Assembly: GCA_900696515.1 (NCBI GenBank)
Contig: CAADGK010000099.1
Span: 97,514 to 161,513 of the forward strand
From: an uncultured Nitrosospira sp.
GTDB lineage: Bacteria; Nitrospirota; Nitrospiria; Nitrospirales; Nitrospiraceae
DNA length: 64,000 nt
Direction: 5' to 3'
Shown: in pieces, positions 10,901-19,395 of the stretch
Numbering within the stretch: the first letter of the stretch is position 1
Layout: each line of letters opens with the position of its first letter
The notes under the pieces: model-generated
Databases searched by the model: none
The model's input: only the letters and a program-made list of their open reading frames with translations
What the model was told of the DNA's origin: nothing
Position numbers and translations under genes: made by a program

Positions 10901-11309
10901 CCACGCGTTCACGTTGGCGATGCTCGCAGAAGTTTACTTGCGGAAGAAACGCATCGATGAAGGATTGGCTGCACTGTCAGAGGCCCAGAATCTGGTTCGC
11001 GTTGAGGGAGAGCGTTGTTGGCAGGCGGAATTGCTTCGATTGGAAGGCGAGCTCCTGTTGGAACAATCCGAACCATCCGTTTCCGGTGCGGAGCAGTGCT
11101 TTGCCGAGGCTATGAAGGTTGCGCAAGAACAGCATGCAACGATGTTTGAGCTTCGAGCGGCCATAAGCATGGCGAGACTCTTGAAGAAACTGAACCGATC
11201 GGATGCCGCAAAGAGTGTGCTGCAAGCCGTTTGCTCGAAGATCACCGTACGCGCTTCCAATGCTGAGTTGCTCGAAGCGGAAGTCATCCTTTCGGAACTT
11301 GATGAATGA
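7908..11309 (+). CDS. SAM domain + class III adenylate/guanylate cyclase + AAA ATPase + TPR protein
   Basis: SAM-like WLENLGLDRYQEVFLQN; cyclase VMFCDLVGSTELARRL and AKYMGDGLLVYFGYP; Walker A GEAGIGKS; long helical C terminus; start TTG 7908 or GTG 7914. Confidence 0.88.
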   Translation: MIVDNRVSAWLENLGLDRYQEVFLQNAITWDVLSDLKDDDLTSLGVLLGHRKKILRAIAQLSQSVERDHAASSAVPDAREIPPSASGRDQAERRQLTVMFCDLVGSTELARRLDPEDLQEIIRGFWDACGQAIGRFNGYIAKYMGDGLLVYFGYPYAHEHDAERAVHAGLAIIELVTAASGEEPSVRRSEVAVRIGIATGRVIVGEIIGQETAKERSVFGETPNLASRLQGVAAPNQLVVDSATRRLVGNEFEFADNGTVSLKGFDAPIQVWRIVGARISSSRFESYRSARLASFIGREHESALFLGRWREAIGGDGQVVLLCGEAGIGKSRLCRSVRDRLVDEPHQTIELQCSPYHMNTALYPVIHCFRQAAALTGEDDPHTQRKKLHAFVHSIGIDDQTTVSLLAELLSIPEDVQHSPITMSSDKRKDMTLDALVRQLQRLADHRPTLLIVEDAHWLDPTTIDLVTRIIDHIQRMRVLLLITFRPDFKPAWTEYGHVTGLTLNRLPRRQSAELVASMTGGRTLPPEVQQAILAKTDGVPLFLEELTENLLESGLLTEGNSTFSLKEPLKELSIPDSLQALLMERIDRLGSAKEIVQIGSAIGREFSYELLRETVDVTESELKQALQLLGASGLIFQEGEIPAAKFMFKHALIQDAAYSTLPKKARRVLHARIAKTLESRFEERVKTEPELLGYHYEQAGLAVPAVEYWRLAAHRDVARSANVEALNYFNSALALLKELPAGPERDGLELDLLIERGAPLVTVKGYASAEIERNYLRARELSQDDGDSEQYFLAVWGLWVFHLVGGSLAIACDLAEHLLAIATRKQHPDLLIRAHESIGSAYTLLDRFDEAKTHLLAAKSLYNPERHQSKPQPYTQDPGITARIMLARTLWILGEVDEVEALAQEAIRMARELEHPFTLAFALATVSWVYSTIRDAEKTLVLSAEAIAISTKYSFEVTLAWSTSLHGWALAEKGRDEGLNQLVNGLSAAQAAGVRLNHAFTLAMLAEVYLRKKRIDEGLAALSEAQNLVRVEGERCWQAELLRLEGELLLEQSEPSVSGAEQCFAEAMKVAQEQHATMFELRAAISMARLLKKLNRSDAAKSVLQAVCSKITVRASNAELLEAEVILSELDE

Positions 11310-12081
11310 GAAGGATGAAGAAGTCATGCGCCTAACTATCCTTGGTTCCGGGACCAACGTTCATCCCGCGCGTGCCGCAGCTGGTTATCTCGTGCGCACT
11401 GATCAGCACCTTGTTCTGGATTTCGGCCCTCGCACCTTGATGAATCTGATCAAGACTGGCGTCAACCGGCACCAGATCACGCATCTCTTGTTCTCGCATT
11501 TCCACGCCGATCATTTTTCCGACTTCATTACCTTCTTTTTTGACGCAATCATCTATGCCAAATATGGAGGTGGTCATCGTCCAGGGATGACGTTGATCGG
11601 CCCCACAGGGACGATCCGTTTATTACGAGCGATCATGCGGAGTTTTCCCAGCTTTTCCCCGGCGCCATTCAAGGTTACATTCAAGGAAGTAACGAACAAA
11701 CCGTTCAGGATCGGGGACACTCGTATCGTTCCGAAACCCGTCGTCCATGTGCCGGATCTCTCTAGCGTTGGTTATCGAATCGAGTATCAAGGCAAGGCGG
11801 TCGTCTATTCAGGTGACACGCAGTACTGCGAGGCGATCGTTTCCTTATGCCGGGATGCGGATGTGGCCGTGCTTGATTGCTCCTTCCCCGCCAATCGCCC
11901 AGGCCTCGCGCACCTGCATGCGGGCCAATGCGGGCAGATCGCCAAGGAGGCTGCGGTGGGCCAACTCGTCCTCTCGCATTTCTACCCGATTGCCGATCGC
12001 TATGATGTCAAAGCTCAGGCTGCTGAGGAGTACCGCGGGAGAATCTGGAAGGGGAGGGATCTCTTAACAATCAAACTTTAG
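11302..12081 (+). CDS. MBL-fold metallohydrolase (RNase Z-like)
   Basis: HLLFSHFHADHFSDF, VVYSGDT, LAHLHAGQ; start 11302 (overlapping cyclase stop) or 11326. Confidence 0.88.
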   Translation: MNEKDEEVMRLTILGSGTNVHPARAAAGYLVRTDQHLVLDFGPRTLMNLIKTGVNRHQITHLLFSHFHADHFSDFITFFFDAIIYAKYGGGHRPGMTLIGPTGTIRLLRAIMRSFPSFSPAPFKVTFKEVTNKPFRIGDTRIVPKPVVHVPDLSSVGYRIEYQGKAVVYSGDTQYCEAIVSLCRDADVAVLDCSFPANRPGLAHLHAGQCGQIAKEAAVGQLVLSHFYPIADRYDVKAQAAEEYRGRIWKGRDLLTIKL

Positions 12082-12209
12082 CGGGCAGCATATCCGGAAT
12101 CCTGACATGGGCATCATGGAGACTACGGATTGCACCGTCATTACCTCCACTCGGTCTCTCGGTGTTCTATCCCGCGCTTCACGAGATACGCTTCACCAGT
12201 TTCAAGATA

Positions 12210-12249
12210 GCGTGAGAACGCCGCTGGCGGCCTTTTTCAGCATCCTGCT
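12210..12249. repeat. Half copy of the 14005-14126 palindromic element
   Basis: gcgtgagaacgccgctggcggcctttttcagcatcctgct is near-identical to the reverse complement of 14002-14040. Confidence 0.75.
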
Positions 12250-13186
12250 AAAGGCCTTCTTCCCTGGGCGCCCCACCCAGAATTTCAATGAACTTGGTCA
12301 AGCGGGCTGTTTTGACGGAATCGCCAGATTTGGAATAGATGGCCAAGAGATTCTTGACCATGCGTGACAAGATCGCCCGAACCTGACTTTTTTCGAGATA
12401 TTTCTCTTCAAACCCGTACCCCGCTTCGGTGAGGAATCGAGCGCAGTTTTTTTCCGTCAGCAGGGCTCCGCCGTTGAAGCAGTCGATGAAAATTTTGTAC
12501 CGGTCGGACTCATATTTCACCAGGAAATGCCCCGGCATGCCGATGCCAAACAGCGGAAAGGCTAACCGCTGTCCGATGAGGAGATACACAACCGACAGAC
12601 TGATAGGGATACCGACCCGCCGGTCCATGACACAGTTGATATAGCTATTTTCGATCTCGTAATAGTTCTTGGTATTTCCTTTAAACCCTTGTTCGGTGAA
12701 CAGGTAGCGGTTGAGGGCATTCACCGCTTCTTCCCCGGAGGCCCGATGGCCGATGCGTGCGTGAACTTCGGCGGCCATTGTATCCAATTGATCACGATAG
12801 CGAGCCACATCCAGAGCCGGATAGGCGTAGCGCGCAATCAGAAACGCCCCGGCTTCAAGGCTCATGGCTTCATCCGAGAGGGAGGCCAGCTCCGTCAGTT
12901 CCTCCTCCAGCTTGCCTCCTCGAATTTCTTCCAGGATAGACGCAAGGCGGTCGGCCATTTCCGGCTGTTCAATTTCCGCTTCTTGGAGCAGGGGGACGGC
13001 GGAAGGACCGATATCAATCAGTTTTCCGCTGATGGTGCGGACGATCCGGTCGTCTTCGTCCGAGAGGAGGCGAATCAGGGCACGTATCTGACTTTCCGGG
13101 ATCATCATGTCACACTTGTGGTTGATTGCAAGCCTGCCGAGCAACACGTCCACCATCATCATCCGACGGATTGGAGTGTCAGTCAA
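12248..13186 (-). CDS. SirB1/transglutaminase-like family protein
   Basis: ALNRYLFTEQGFKGNTKNYYEIENSYINCVMDRRVGIPISLSVVYLLIGQRL typical of SirB1_N; FGIGMPGHFLVKY. Confidence 0.88.
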   Translation of the reverse strand: MTDTPIRRMMMVDVLLGRLAINHKCDMMIPESQIRALIRLLSDEDDRIVRTISGKLIDIGPSAVPLLQEAEIEQPEMADRLASILEEIRGGKLEEELTELASLSDEAMSLEAGAFLIARYAYPALDVARYRDQLDTMAAEVHARIGHRASGEEAVNALNRYLFTEQGFKGNTKNYYEIENSYINCVMDRRVGIPISLSVVYLLIGQRLAFPLFGIGMPGHFLVKYESDRYKIFIDCFNGGALLTEKNCARFLTEAGYGFEEKYLEKSQVRAILSRMVKNLLAIYSKSGDSVKTARLTKFIEILGGAPREEGL

Positions 13187-13209
13187 GGGATCATGGCTGG
13201 TAGGTGGGG

Positions 13210-13989
13210 TTATCCCATGGCTCGCCGGAAGGCCTTGGCTCCGCCATACAGGCAGAGGGCATCGAAGACAAGCATGACCAGAATCACCATGCCGACGTGC
13301 GGCAAGGCTTCTGCCCAGCCCGACAAGATCAACGGACGTACTGCATCGATTGCCCAGGTCATGGGGTTGAATTGCGCAAGAAAGCTCATCCAGCCCGGCA
13401 TGGCGGTGAGCGGCACTAACGCGGAACTAAGAAAAATCATGGGCAAGGACAGAAACCCCAGAACGGAAAAGAAATCGCCGTGACTCTTCACCGAGAAGGC
13501 CATGGCCATGGAGATGGCCGTCAAGCCGACGCCGAACATCATGCCGATCAACAGAGTGGTCGCCACGCCCAGGATTCCGGTTGCCGGATGGACGCCGAAG
13601 AGGTACGACACTCCGAGAATGACGAGGACCTGCATGGATGTAATTGCCATCACGAAAATGAAACGGCTGAGAATGACGGAGGTGCGATGAATCGGCGTGG
13701 ACATCAACCGTTCAAGAAAGCCGTTTTCCTTATCGAACAGCAAATCCACCCCACCGGCCAAGCCGTTGTTCAGGACCGTCATAATGACGACCCCGGCAGC
13801 GAGGAAGCTGATGTAGTTGGGTGCCTGCATGACCTGTGTGTCCGCGGCCCGTTGAAAAAGATTGCCGAAGAAGATGAGCCAGAACAGCATCGGTTGAACC
13901 AGGGTGAACAGCATGCTGAATTTTTCCCGGCTGAGCCGACGGACCCATCGCATGGTCAATGCGCTGATTTCTTGCCAATAGTGCTCCAC
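13210..13989 (-). CDS. ABC-2 type transporter permease
   Basis: Six hydrophobic segments; FLSSALVPLTAMPGWMSFLAQFNPMTWAIDAVR. Confidence 0.9.
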   Translation of the reverse strand: MEHYWQEISALTMRWVRRLSREKFSMLFTLVQPMLFWLIFFGNLFQRAADTQVMQAPNYISFLAAGVVIMTVLNNGLAGGVDLLFDKENGFLERLMSTPIHRTSVILSRFIFVMAITSMQVLVILGVSYLFGVHPATGILGVATTLLIGMMFGVGLTAISMAMAFSVKSHGDFFSVLGFLSLPMIFLSSALVPLTAMPGWMSFLAQFNPMTWAIDAVRPLILSGWAEALPHVGMVILVMLVFDALCLYGGAKAFRRAMG

Positions 13990-14004
13990 GTGACTCCTTA
14001 CTAG

Positions 14005-14126
14005 CAGGATGCTGAAAAAGGCCGCCAGCTACGTTCTCGCGTCGCTCAGAGGCTCAACGTACCGAAGCGTACGCCTCGCCCCTTCGCCCGCTGCGGCCTT
14101 GCCGGACAGCCTTTTTGAGCATCCTG
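14005..14126. repeat. Palindromic MITE-like intergenic element with terminal inverted repeats
   Basis: CAGGATGCTGAAAAAGGC ... GCCTTTTTGAGCATCCTG, 17/18 complementary ends; half copy at 12210-12249. Confidence 0.75.
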
Positions 14127-14202
14127 ACGTTATGTTAGCGTTCAAACCGTACAGAACAGTTCAGTCATCTTGTTTGCATTAAATTTTTCCCGCAACCTGC
14201 TA

Positions 14203-15174
14203 TCACGCCGACTCGGTCTCGGGGATCGACTCGGTAATGGCCCGGCCTGTATGGGCGATGAACACATCGTCCAAGCGTGGGCGGTTGTATTGAATGAATT
14301 CGATGCTGCAGCCCAATCGATTGGCGGCTTCAAGAATCGCGGGCAGTGCCTTCTCGGGCGACTCCACCCTGATGTCCAAGCCCTTGGTCGTCGTCCGGAC
14401 GGACTTGATCGCCGGGCGGCCTTTCAACTCAGTTTCAAGCGAAGGGATCCGATCCAGTTCCTTGAGGGTCAGGGACACGATGTCCCCTCCCAGCGCGATC
14501 TTGAGTTCGACCGGAGACCCGAGCGTTTTGATCTTGCCGCCGTCGATAATCGCGAGCCGATCACACAGTTGATCGGCTTCATCCAGATAGTTCGTCGTCA
14601 TGACAACCGTCATGCCGCGGGCTTTGAGCATCCGGACATATTCCCAAATGCGGAGACGGCTCTGGACGTCGAGGCCTAAGGTCGGTTCGTCGAGAAACAA
14701 AATCTTTGGATTAGGCAACAGGCCACAGGCAATGTCGAGCTTGCGCTTCATGCCGCCGGAATAGGTTTTGGCCGGTCTGTCGGCGTGGTCTTCCAAGTCC
14801 ACTAACTTCAAGAGTTCGTTGATCCGTTTGGTGGCCTCGTCCGTTGTCAAATGATAGAGCGCACCCAGGAGCTGCAGGTGTTCACGCCCGGTCAGAAACC
14901 GATCGATCGCCCGTTCCTGCGGGACATATCCGATAAGGGTCCGGACCGTGTCCGCATCGCGCACAGTGTCGTGTCCCATGATGGTGGCCGTTCCCGAAGT
15001 GGGGTGCAACAGCGTGATCAGGGTGCGCAGAGTCGTGCTCTTGCCCGCGCCGTTCGGTCCCAGCAAGCCGAAAATCTCTCCGGCGTAGACCGAGAACGAG
15101 AGGTCATCGACAGCTTTATGGCTGTCATAAGTTTTACAGAGATGGTTGACGTTGATAGCGATCGTACGATCCAT
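14203..15174 (-). CDS. ABC transporter ATP-binding protein (DrrA-like)
   Basis: Walker A GLLGPNGAGKST, signature YSGGMKRKLDIA, Walker B ILFLDEP; ATG 15174 overlaps the stop of the chimeric ORF (TAATG). Confidence 0.92.
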   Translation of the reverse strand: MDRTIAINVNHLCKTYDSHKAVDDLSFSVYAGEIFGLLGPNGAGKSTTLRTLITLLHPTSGTATIMGHDTVRDADTVRTLIGYVPQERAIDRFLTGREHLQLLGALYHLTTDEATKRINELLKLVDLEDHADRPAKTYSGGMKRKLDIACGLLPNPKILFLDEPTLGLDVQSRLRIWEYVRMLKARGMTVVMTTNYLDEADQLCDRLAIIDGGKIKTLGSPVELKIALGGDIVSLTLKELDRIPSLETELKGRPAIKSVRTTTKGLDIRVESPEKALPAILEAANRLGCSIEFIQYNRPRLDDVFIAHTGRAITESIPETESA

Positions 15175-15289
15175 TAGTCCCAACCTTTTATGCCTTGATG
15201 TTCGTGCAACATGAATTGAACGAGATCGTTCAAGCGATGAGAGCGCCGGTGCAGCCCCTCGGCCTCCAGCAGGAATTGTTTTTCCAGCG
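15133..15289. repeat. Tandem duplication copy A
   Basis: About 157 bp closely similar to 15309-15466, offset 176-177 bp. Confidence 0.85.
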
Positions 15290-15338
15290 AGGGTGAGGCC
15301 AAATAGACTTTACAGAGATGGTTGACGTTGAGAGCCAT
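15174..15338 (-). pseudogene. 54-codon chimeric ORF: ABC-ATPase N-terminus fused in frame to LON-domain C-terminus
   Basis: Manual translation MALNVNHLCKVYLASPSLEKQFLLEAEGLHRRSHRLNDLVQFMLHEHQGIKGWD*. Confidence 0.7.
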
Positions 15339-15466
15339 CGTGCGATCCCTTTAGTCCCAACCCGTTAGCCCTTGATGTTCGTGCAACATGAATTGAACGA
15401 GATCGTTCAATCGACGAGCACGCTGGTGCAGCCCTTCGGCTTCCAGCAGGAATTGTTTTTCCAACG
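15309..15466. repeat. Tandem duplication copy B
   Basis: Partner of 15133-15289. Confidence 0.85.
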
Positions 15467-16040
15467 GTGTACAGTCCAAGTAGGTTGAGAGGGTATTCAC
15501 CAAGACTTCATCACTCACTTCTTCGCGAAAGAATCCTTGCCACGCCGCACTATCTTCTCGCTGTTGCAGGTATCGTCCGAGCACGTCGATCAGCGCCTTC
15601 CGCACATCCTTGGTCAAGCCTTCTTCGGTGCGCATGGGCGTCACCCGGATCGTGGCTTCGCGATAGGGCTTGTCGAAGTGCTCTTTGGTCAGCTCGCACC
15701 GTTCGAGTCCTTGCAGCAAGATGTTGGAGCGGCCATCCGGTAAGGGTTGTACGCTGACGATTCTTCCGATACAGAGGGCAGAAAAGATGGCCGGATTTCC
15801 GTAGTAGTCCGGTTCCCATCCTTCCTTCAGGAGCGCCATGGCGATACATTGTCCACCTACCGTGACATCGGCTACCATTTGGCGATACCGAGGCTCAAAA
15901 ATGTGGAGCGGGAGATAGGTTTTCGGGAAGAAGACCACATTCGGTAGCGGAAATACGGGAAGCCGGTCGGGAATCGGAAACGGTTCAATCGTTTTGGACG
16001 AACTTCGGCCCGACGGCCCTCGCTCATGATCAGTCTGCAT
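15351..16040 (-). CDS. LON peptidase substrate-binding domain protein
   Basis: FPLPNVVFFPKTYLPLHIFEPRYRQMVADV, QGLERCEL. Confidence 0.9.
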   Translation of the reverse strand: MQTDHERGPSGRSSSKTIEPFPIPDRLPVFPLPNVVFFPKTYLPLHIFEPRYRQMVADVTVGGQCIAMALLKEGWEPDYYGNPAIFSALCIGRIVSVQPLPDGRSNILLQGLERCELTKEHFDKPYREATIRVTPMRTEEGLTKDVRKALIDVLGRYLQQREDSAAWQGFFREEVSDEVLVNTLSTYLDCTPLEKQFLLEAEGLHQRARRLNDLVQFMLHEHQGLTGWD

Positions 16041-16177
16041 GGGCCACGATAGCTGACGCTTGTGAAAATTGTCAACGCTGGCTCTTGGCTATGGATGCAG
16101 AATGAAATGCGAAACACCGCTCTCAGACTGCCGATTGGTTCACAGGAGAGGCGCGTGGTATAAACCAGGCGGCTGGG

Positions 16178-17353
16178 GTGCTCTCATCACAGGGGAGGCT
16201 TGTCATTGTGGATCATGAGGCGAGGAATGGTGTGATCGACTATTGGCGGATCGGACTGGTTGTGGTCTGGTTAAGCAGCAGTGTCTCGCTTGCGCTTGCG
16301 GCAAGCAGCGCATCGACCCCGTTTCAGCCGGCAACGGCGGGCTATCAGTACACCTTCCCCAGGGATCATGGCTCGCATCCGACCTATCGGACCGAATGGT
16401 GGTACTACACCGGCCACCTACACACCAAGGACGGCCGGGCCTTCGGCTTTGAATTGACGTTCTTCCGCCGGGGCATCCCGCCTGAGGACGTGACGACGCT
16501 TCCGTCCAAATGGTCGGTGAAGGATCTCTATCTAGCCCATTTTGCGGTGACCGACATTAGTGGCAAGCGATTTCATTTCTCAGAGAAGCTTAGTCGCGAG
16601 GGCCTTGGGAAGGCGGGGGCGGATGAGTCGAAACTCCAGGTCTGGATTGATGATTGGCGAGCTGAGGCTGCCACGGATGAACGAGGGGCGCACACCGTGA
16701 TCGCCCGTGACGACACCCATGCTCTTTCTCTCAGGCTGCAACCGGCCAAGCTTCTGGTCACCCACGGTGCGGCCGGTATCAGTCGGAAGGGGAAAGACGT
16801 GGGACAGGCCTCTCACTATTATTCGTTTACCAGACTGGAGGCCGGCGGAACGTTGACGATCGGAGGGGAATCCTTTGACGTCACCGGCCTCGGCTGGATG
16901 GACCATGAGTTCGGGTCGGGCGATCTCGGACCCGATCAAGTCGGCTGGGATTGGTTCAGCATTCAATTGGAGGACAACACAGACCTCATGCTCTATCGCA
17001 TGCGATTGAAAGATGGATCATCCGATCTGGCATCGAGCGGCACCGTCGTCTCACCGGATGGACGGAGCCGCCATTTGGACGTGACAGATTTTCAGATTGA
17101 ATCCCATGGAACCTGGACCAGTACGGAGAGCAAGGCGACCTATCCCAACCGATGGCGGCTGACGTTTCCGTCACTCGATGTGACGTTGGATGTGGCCCCG
17201 TTGCTCGCAGATCAGGAGTTGCGCACGTCGCGCAGCAGCCGCGTCTCCTATTGGGAAGGGGCGGTTGCAGTCACAGGTACGAAGCAGGGCAGGCCGATAA
17301 AAGGCCAAGGGTACGTCGAGCTGACCGGGTATGCAGAGCGGCTGAAGATGTAG
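16178..17353 (+). CDS. Lipocalin-like / CrtC (hydroxyneurosporene synthase)-like secreted protein
   Basis: FPRDHGSHPTYRTEWWYYTGHL, GLGWMDHEFGSGDLGPDQVGWDWFSIQL. Confidence 0.85.
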   Translation: MLSSQGRLVIVDHEARNGVIDYWRIGLVVVWLSSSVSLALAASSASTPFQPATAGYQYTFPRDHGSHPTYRTEWWYYTGHLHTKDGRAFGFELTFFRRGIPPEDVTTLPSKWSVKDLYLAHFAVTDISGKRFHFSEKLSREGLGKAGADESKLQVWIDDWRAEAATDERGAHTVIARDDTHALSLRLQPAKLLVTHGAAGISRKGKDVGQASHYYSFTRLEAGGTLTIGGESFDVTGLGWMDHEFGSGDLGPDQVGWDWFSIQLEDNTDLMLYRMRLKDGSSDLASSGTVVSPDGRSRHLDVTDFQIESHGTWTSTESKATYPNRWRLTFPSLDVTLDVAPLLADQELRTSRSSRVSYWEGAVAVTGTKQGRPIKGQGYVELTGYAERLKM

Positions 17354-17396
17354 CGGGTGTGCTCGTCGGCCATCCGATTCACCACGCGATTCTCGC

Positions 17397-17795
17397 TCAG
17401 TTGGGGCAGCCCTTCTGTTCCTCTTCGATGAGGTTCATGGTCGGACTGACTTGCAGTTCGACGAAGCTTCCACAGCGTGCGGTCCAGAATTTGGCGGGAG
17501 CCGGAGGTTTCGGCGGTGGAGGAGGTGGGTCTTCCTTGGGTTCGACTTGAACATTGATGATCGTGAGATTCGGGTCCAAGGCGGATCCGATCATGGGTTG
17601 GATGGCTCTTCCGTGGAAGCCACGCATGTGTGGAAAGCGAAATCCAGGGGCTCGGTTCTCAGGGCCGTGCATTCCAAAGCCATATATGCCGGCAGCATGA
17701 GGAGAGGTGGAAGGGCCGACGGTCACACCGCCTCGTGATTCCGCAGAGGCTGTGAGTGGGATGAGGGTCAGAAGTACGGTGATCAGGAGCTTCAT
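17397..17795 (-). CDS. Hypothetical secreted protein, proline-rich segment
   Basis: Signal peptide MKLLITVLLTLIPLTASA; KEDPPPPPPKPPAPAKF. Confidence 0.6.
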   Translation of the reverse strand: MKLLITVLLTLIPLTASAESRGGVTVGPSTSPHAAGIYGFGMHGPENRAPGFRFPHMRGFHGRAIQPMIGSALDPNLTIINVQVEPKEDPPPPPPKPPAPAKFWTARCGSFVELQVSPTMNLIEEEQKGCPN

Positions 17796-17951
17796 AGAAC
17801 ACCGATGATTCGACTATCAGCGTAATCGCCCGTGCAGGAAGCCGTCAAGCGGGGGCAGGTTGGCATCGGCTGAATCAACCATGGGGAGCCGTTGCGGCGC
17901 ACAACGGACTGCACGGTTGATCTGTTCATATGGAAGTGTCCTGATCCGCGG

Positions 17952-18815
17952 CTATTTCGCCAGCCTGCGTATTCGCAGTGCAGCCTTCACGCCCTTCTTG
18001 GCCGGATGGCGCACGGCATGGCGCAGGAGCCACTTTCTTTCCTTCGTGGCACCCTCTAGCCATCGTTCGCACAGCTCAAAGGCAAGACGGGGATGGTCCT
18101 TGGCAATATCGCTGATATGATTGGCCACACTCCGTCGAACATAGAGATCCGGGTCATCCTTGAGGGCCTCCAGAATCGGCAGGACGGGACGAGGGTCTTT
18201 GATAAAAGCTGGAATTCGTATCGCCCAGGGTAAACGCGGACGCGTCCCTTCGGAACAGAGCCGCCGCACATGGGGATCTGGGTCATCCGTCCACGTCACC
18301 AGTTGCGCCAGAGTGCGTTCCGGCCAACGGATCAGGAACGGGCGAATGGAAAATTCGGCACTGAACCGCCGCGTCAGTTCGTACTGGGCTGCCATCGAGA
18401 TTTCAAACGGGTCATGCCCACGGTTGTGCTCTGGGTCCATGCCATAAGTGGCGACAAAACTCACATGAGGGAGGTAGAAGAACACGCCGAGTCCGAGGTC
18501 TTCCGTAGCTGTCTGCGGTGGAGTCAGCGACTGGATCAGGATGTGAACGGCGTCGTTGTAGCATTCGGGAAGGTACTCACGGAGCGTCCGTGCCAAATGA
18601 TGTCCTCGTTGAAGAATGCTGAGCGGCTTCAAACCATTGCGCGCCGTACGTTGGAATGCCTTTCCGTCAAAAGTCGGATAGACGAGACTGATATTGTGCG
18701 CCAGACAGTCGATGGCCTCCCGATCGAGCAAGTCGGCTAGAGACATGCCTTTCTGAATCGAATGCGGTGCGGAAGGGAGGCGTGGGGTCGATGTCATAGG
18801 GCGTCTGGGCTTCAT
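17952..18815 (-). CDS. DNA alkylation repair-like HEAT protein (AlkD-related)
   Basis: FEISMAAQYELTRRFSAEFSIRPFLIRWPERTLAQLVTWTDDPDPHVRRLCSEGTRPRLPW. Confidence 0.85.
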   Translation of the reverse strand: MKPRRPMTSTPRLPSAPHSIQKGMSLADLLDREAIDCLAHNISLVYPTFDGKAFQRTARNGLKPLSILQRGHHLARTLREYLPECYNDAVHILIQSLTPPQTATEDLGLGVFFYLPHVSFVATYGMDPEHNRGHDPFEISMAAQYELTRRFSAEFSIRPFLIRWPERTLAQLVTWTDDPDPHVRRLCSEGTRPRLPWAIRIPAFIKDPRPVLPILEALKDDPDLYVRRSVANHISDIAKDHPRLAFELCERWLEGATKERKWLLRHAVRHPAKKGVKAALRIRRLAK

Positions 18816-19116
18816 AAAGATACTTATTTCTTTCTCGGACACAGAAGTCAACTTATGCAGGCATCGAATGGAACTATCTGTGGATTTTTGCCACCAGTAA
18901 AATCTCCTCGAGCTTTGCCCCAATTTTCTCGCAAACGCTCCTGCAATAAAATTTTATTCAATCAGGCAGGTAACTTGCTCAACCGGTGAGTGCTGGCCTG
19001 GCGTTCCAATCATCTGCCAGTGCCGGTTCCTTCCAATTGAGAAGTTTGCACCAGCCTCCTCAACCATATGATGAGGGCCAATGCCCCGGACAACCTTTTA
19101 ACCACAGGAGGATGTC

Positions 19117-19251
19117 ATGGATAAGGTCTGGTTATATGCTGGTGGGATTGTTGTCGCAACGGCAGTGCTGATCTATGCCGTGCTCACGACGGTGAGTAGT
19201 ACGAATCCGCCGGCCAGTGATCTGCGGGCGGCGTATCAGCAGTCGAAGTAA
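19117..19251 (+). CDS. 44-aa single-TM small protein
   Basis: AGGAGG SD then MDKVWLYAGGIVVATAVLIYAVLTTVSSTNPPASDLRAAYQQSK*. Confidence 0.55.
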   Translation: MDKVWLYAGGIVVATAVLIYAVLTTVSSTNPPASDLRAAYQQSK

Positions 19252-19374
19252 TGTACTGCTGTTGAGTGTGGTGAGCCTGAGGCAGTAAGGGGTGCAGGGT
19301 TCAGTATTCATGTGATCTGCGAACCAGCACTCAAAGGAGAAGTTTGTGAGTGATGAGCTATGTGCCTGCCGGGT

Positions 19375-19395
19375 GCGATCGGGGTTTCCGATCGC
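19375..19395. terminator. Perfect 8-bp stem hairpin, possible terminator
   Basis: GCGATCGG-GGTTT-CCGATCGC. Confidence 0.35.

Noticed and set aside
12689-13483. 264-aa plus-strand ORF
   Set aside because: Antisense to SirB1-like and ABC permease genes; His-rich shadow translation
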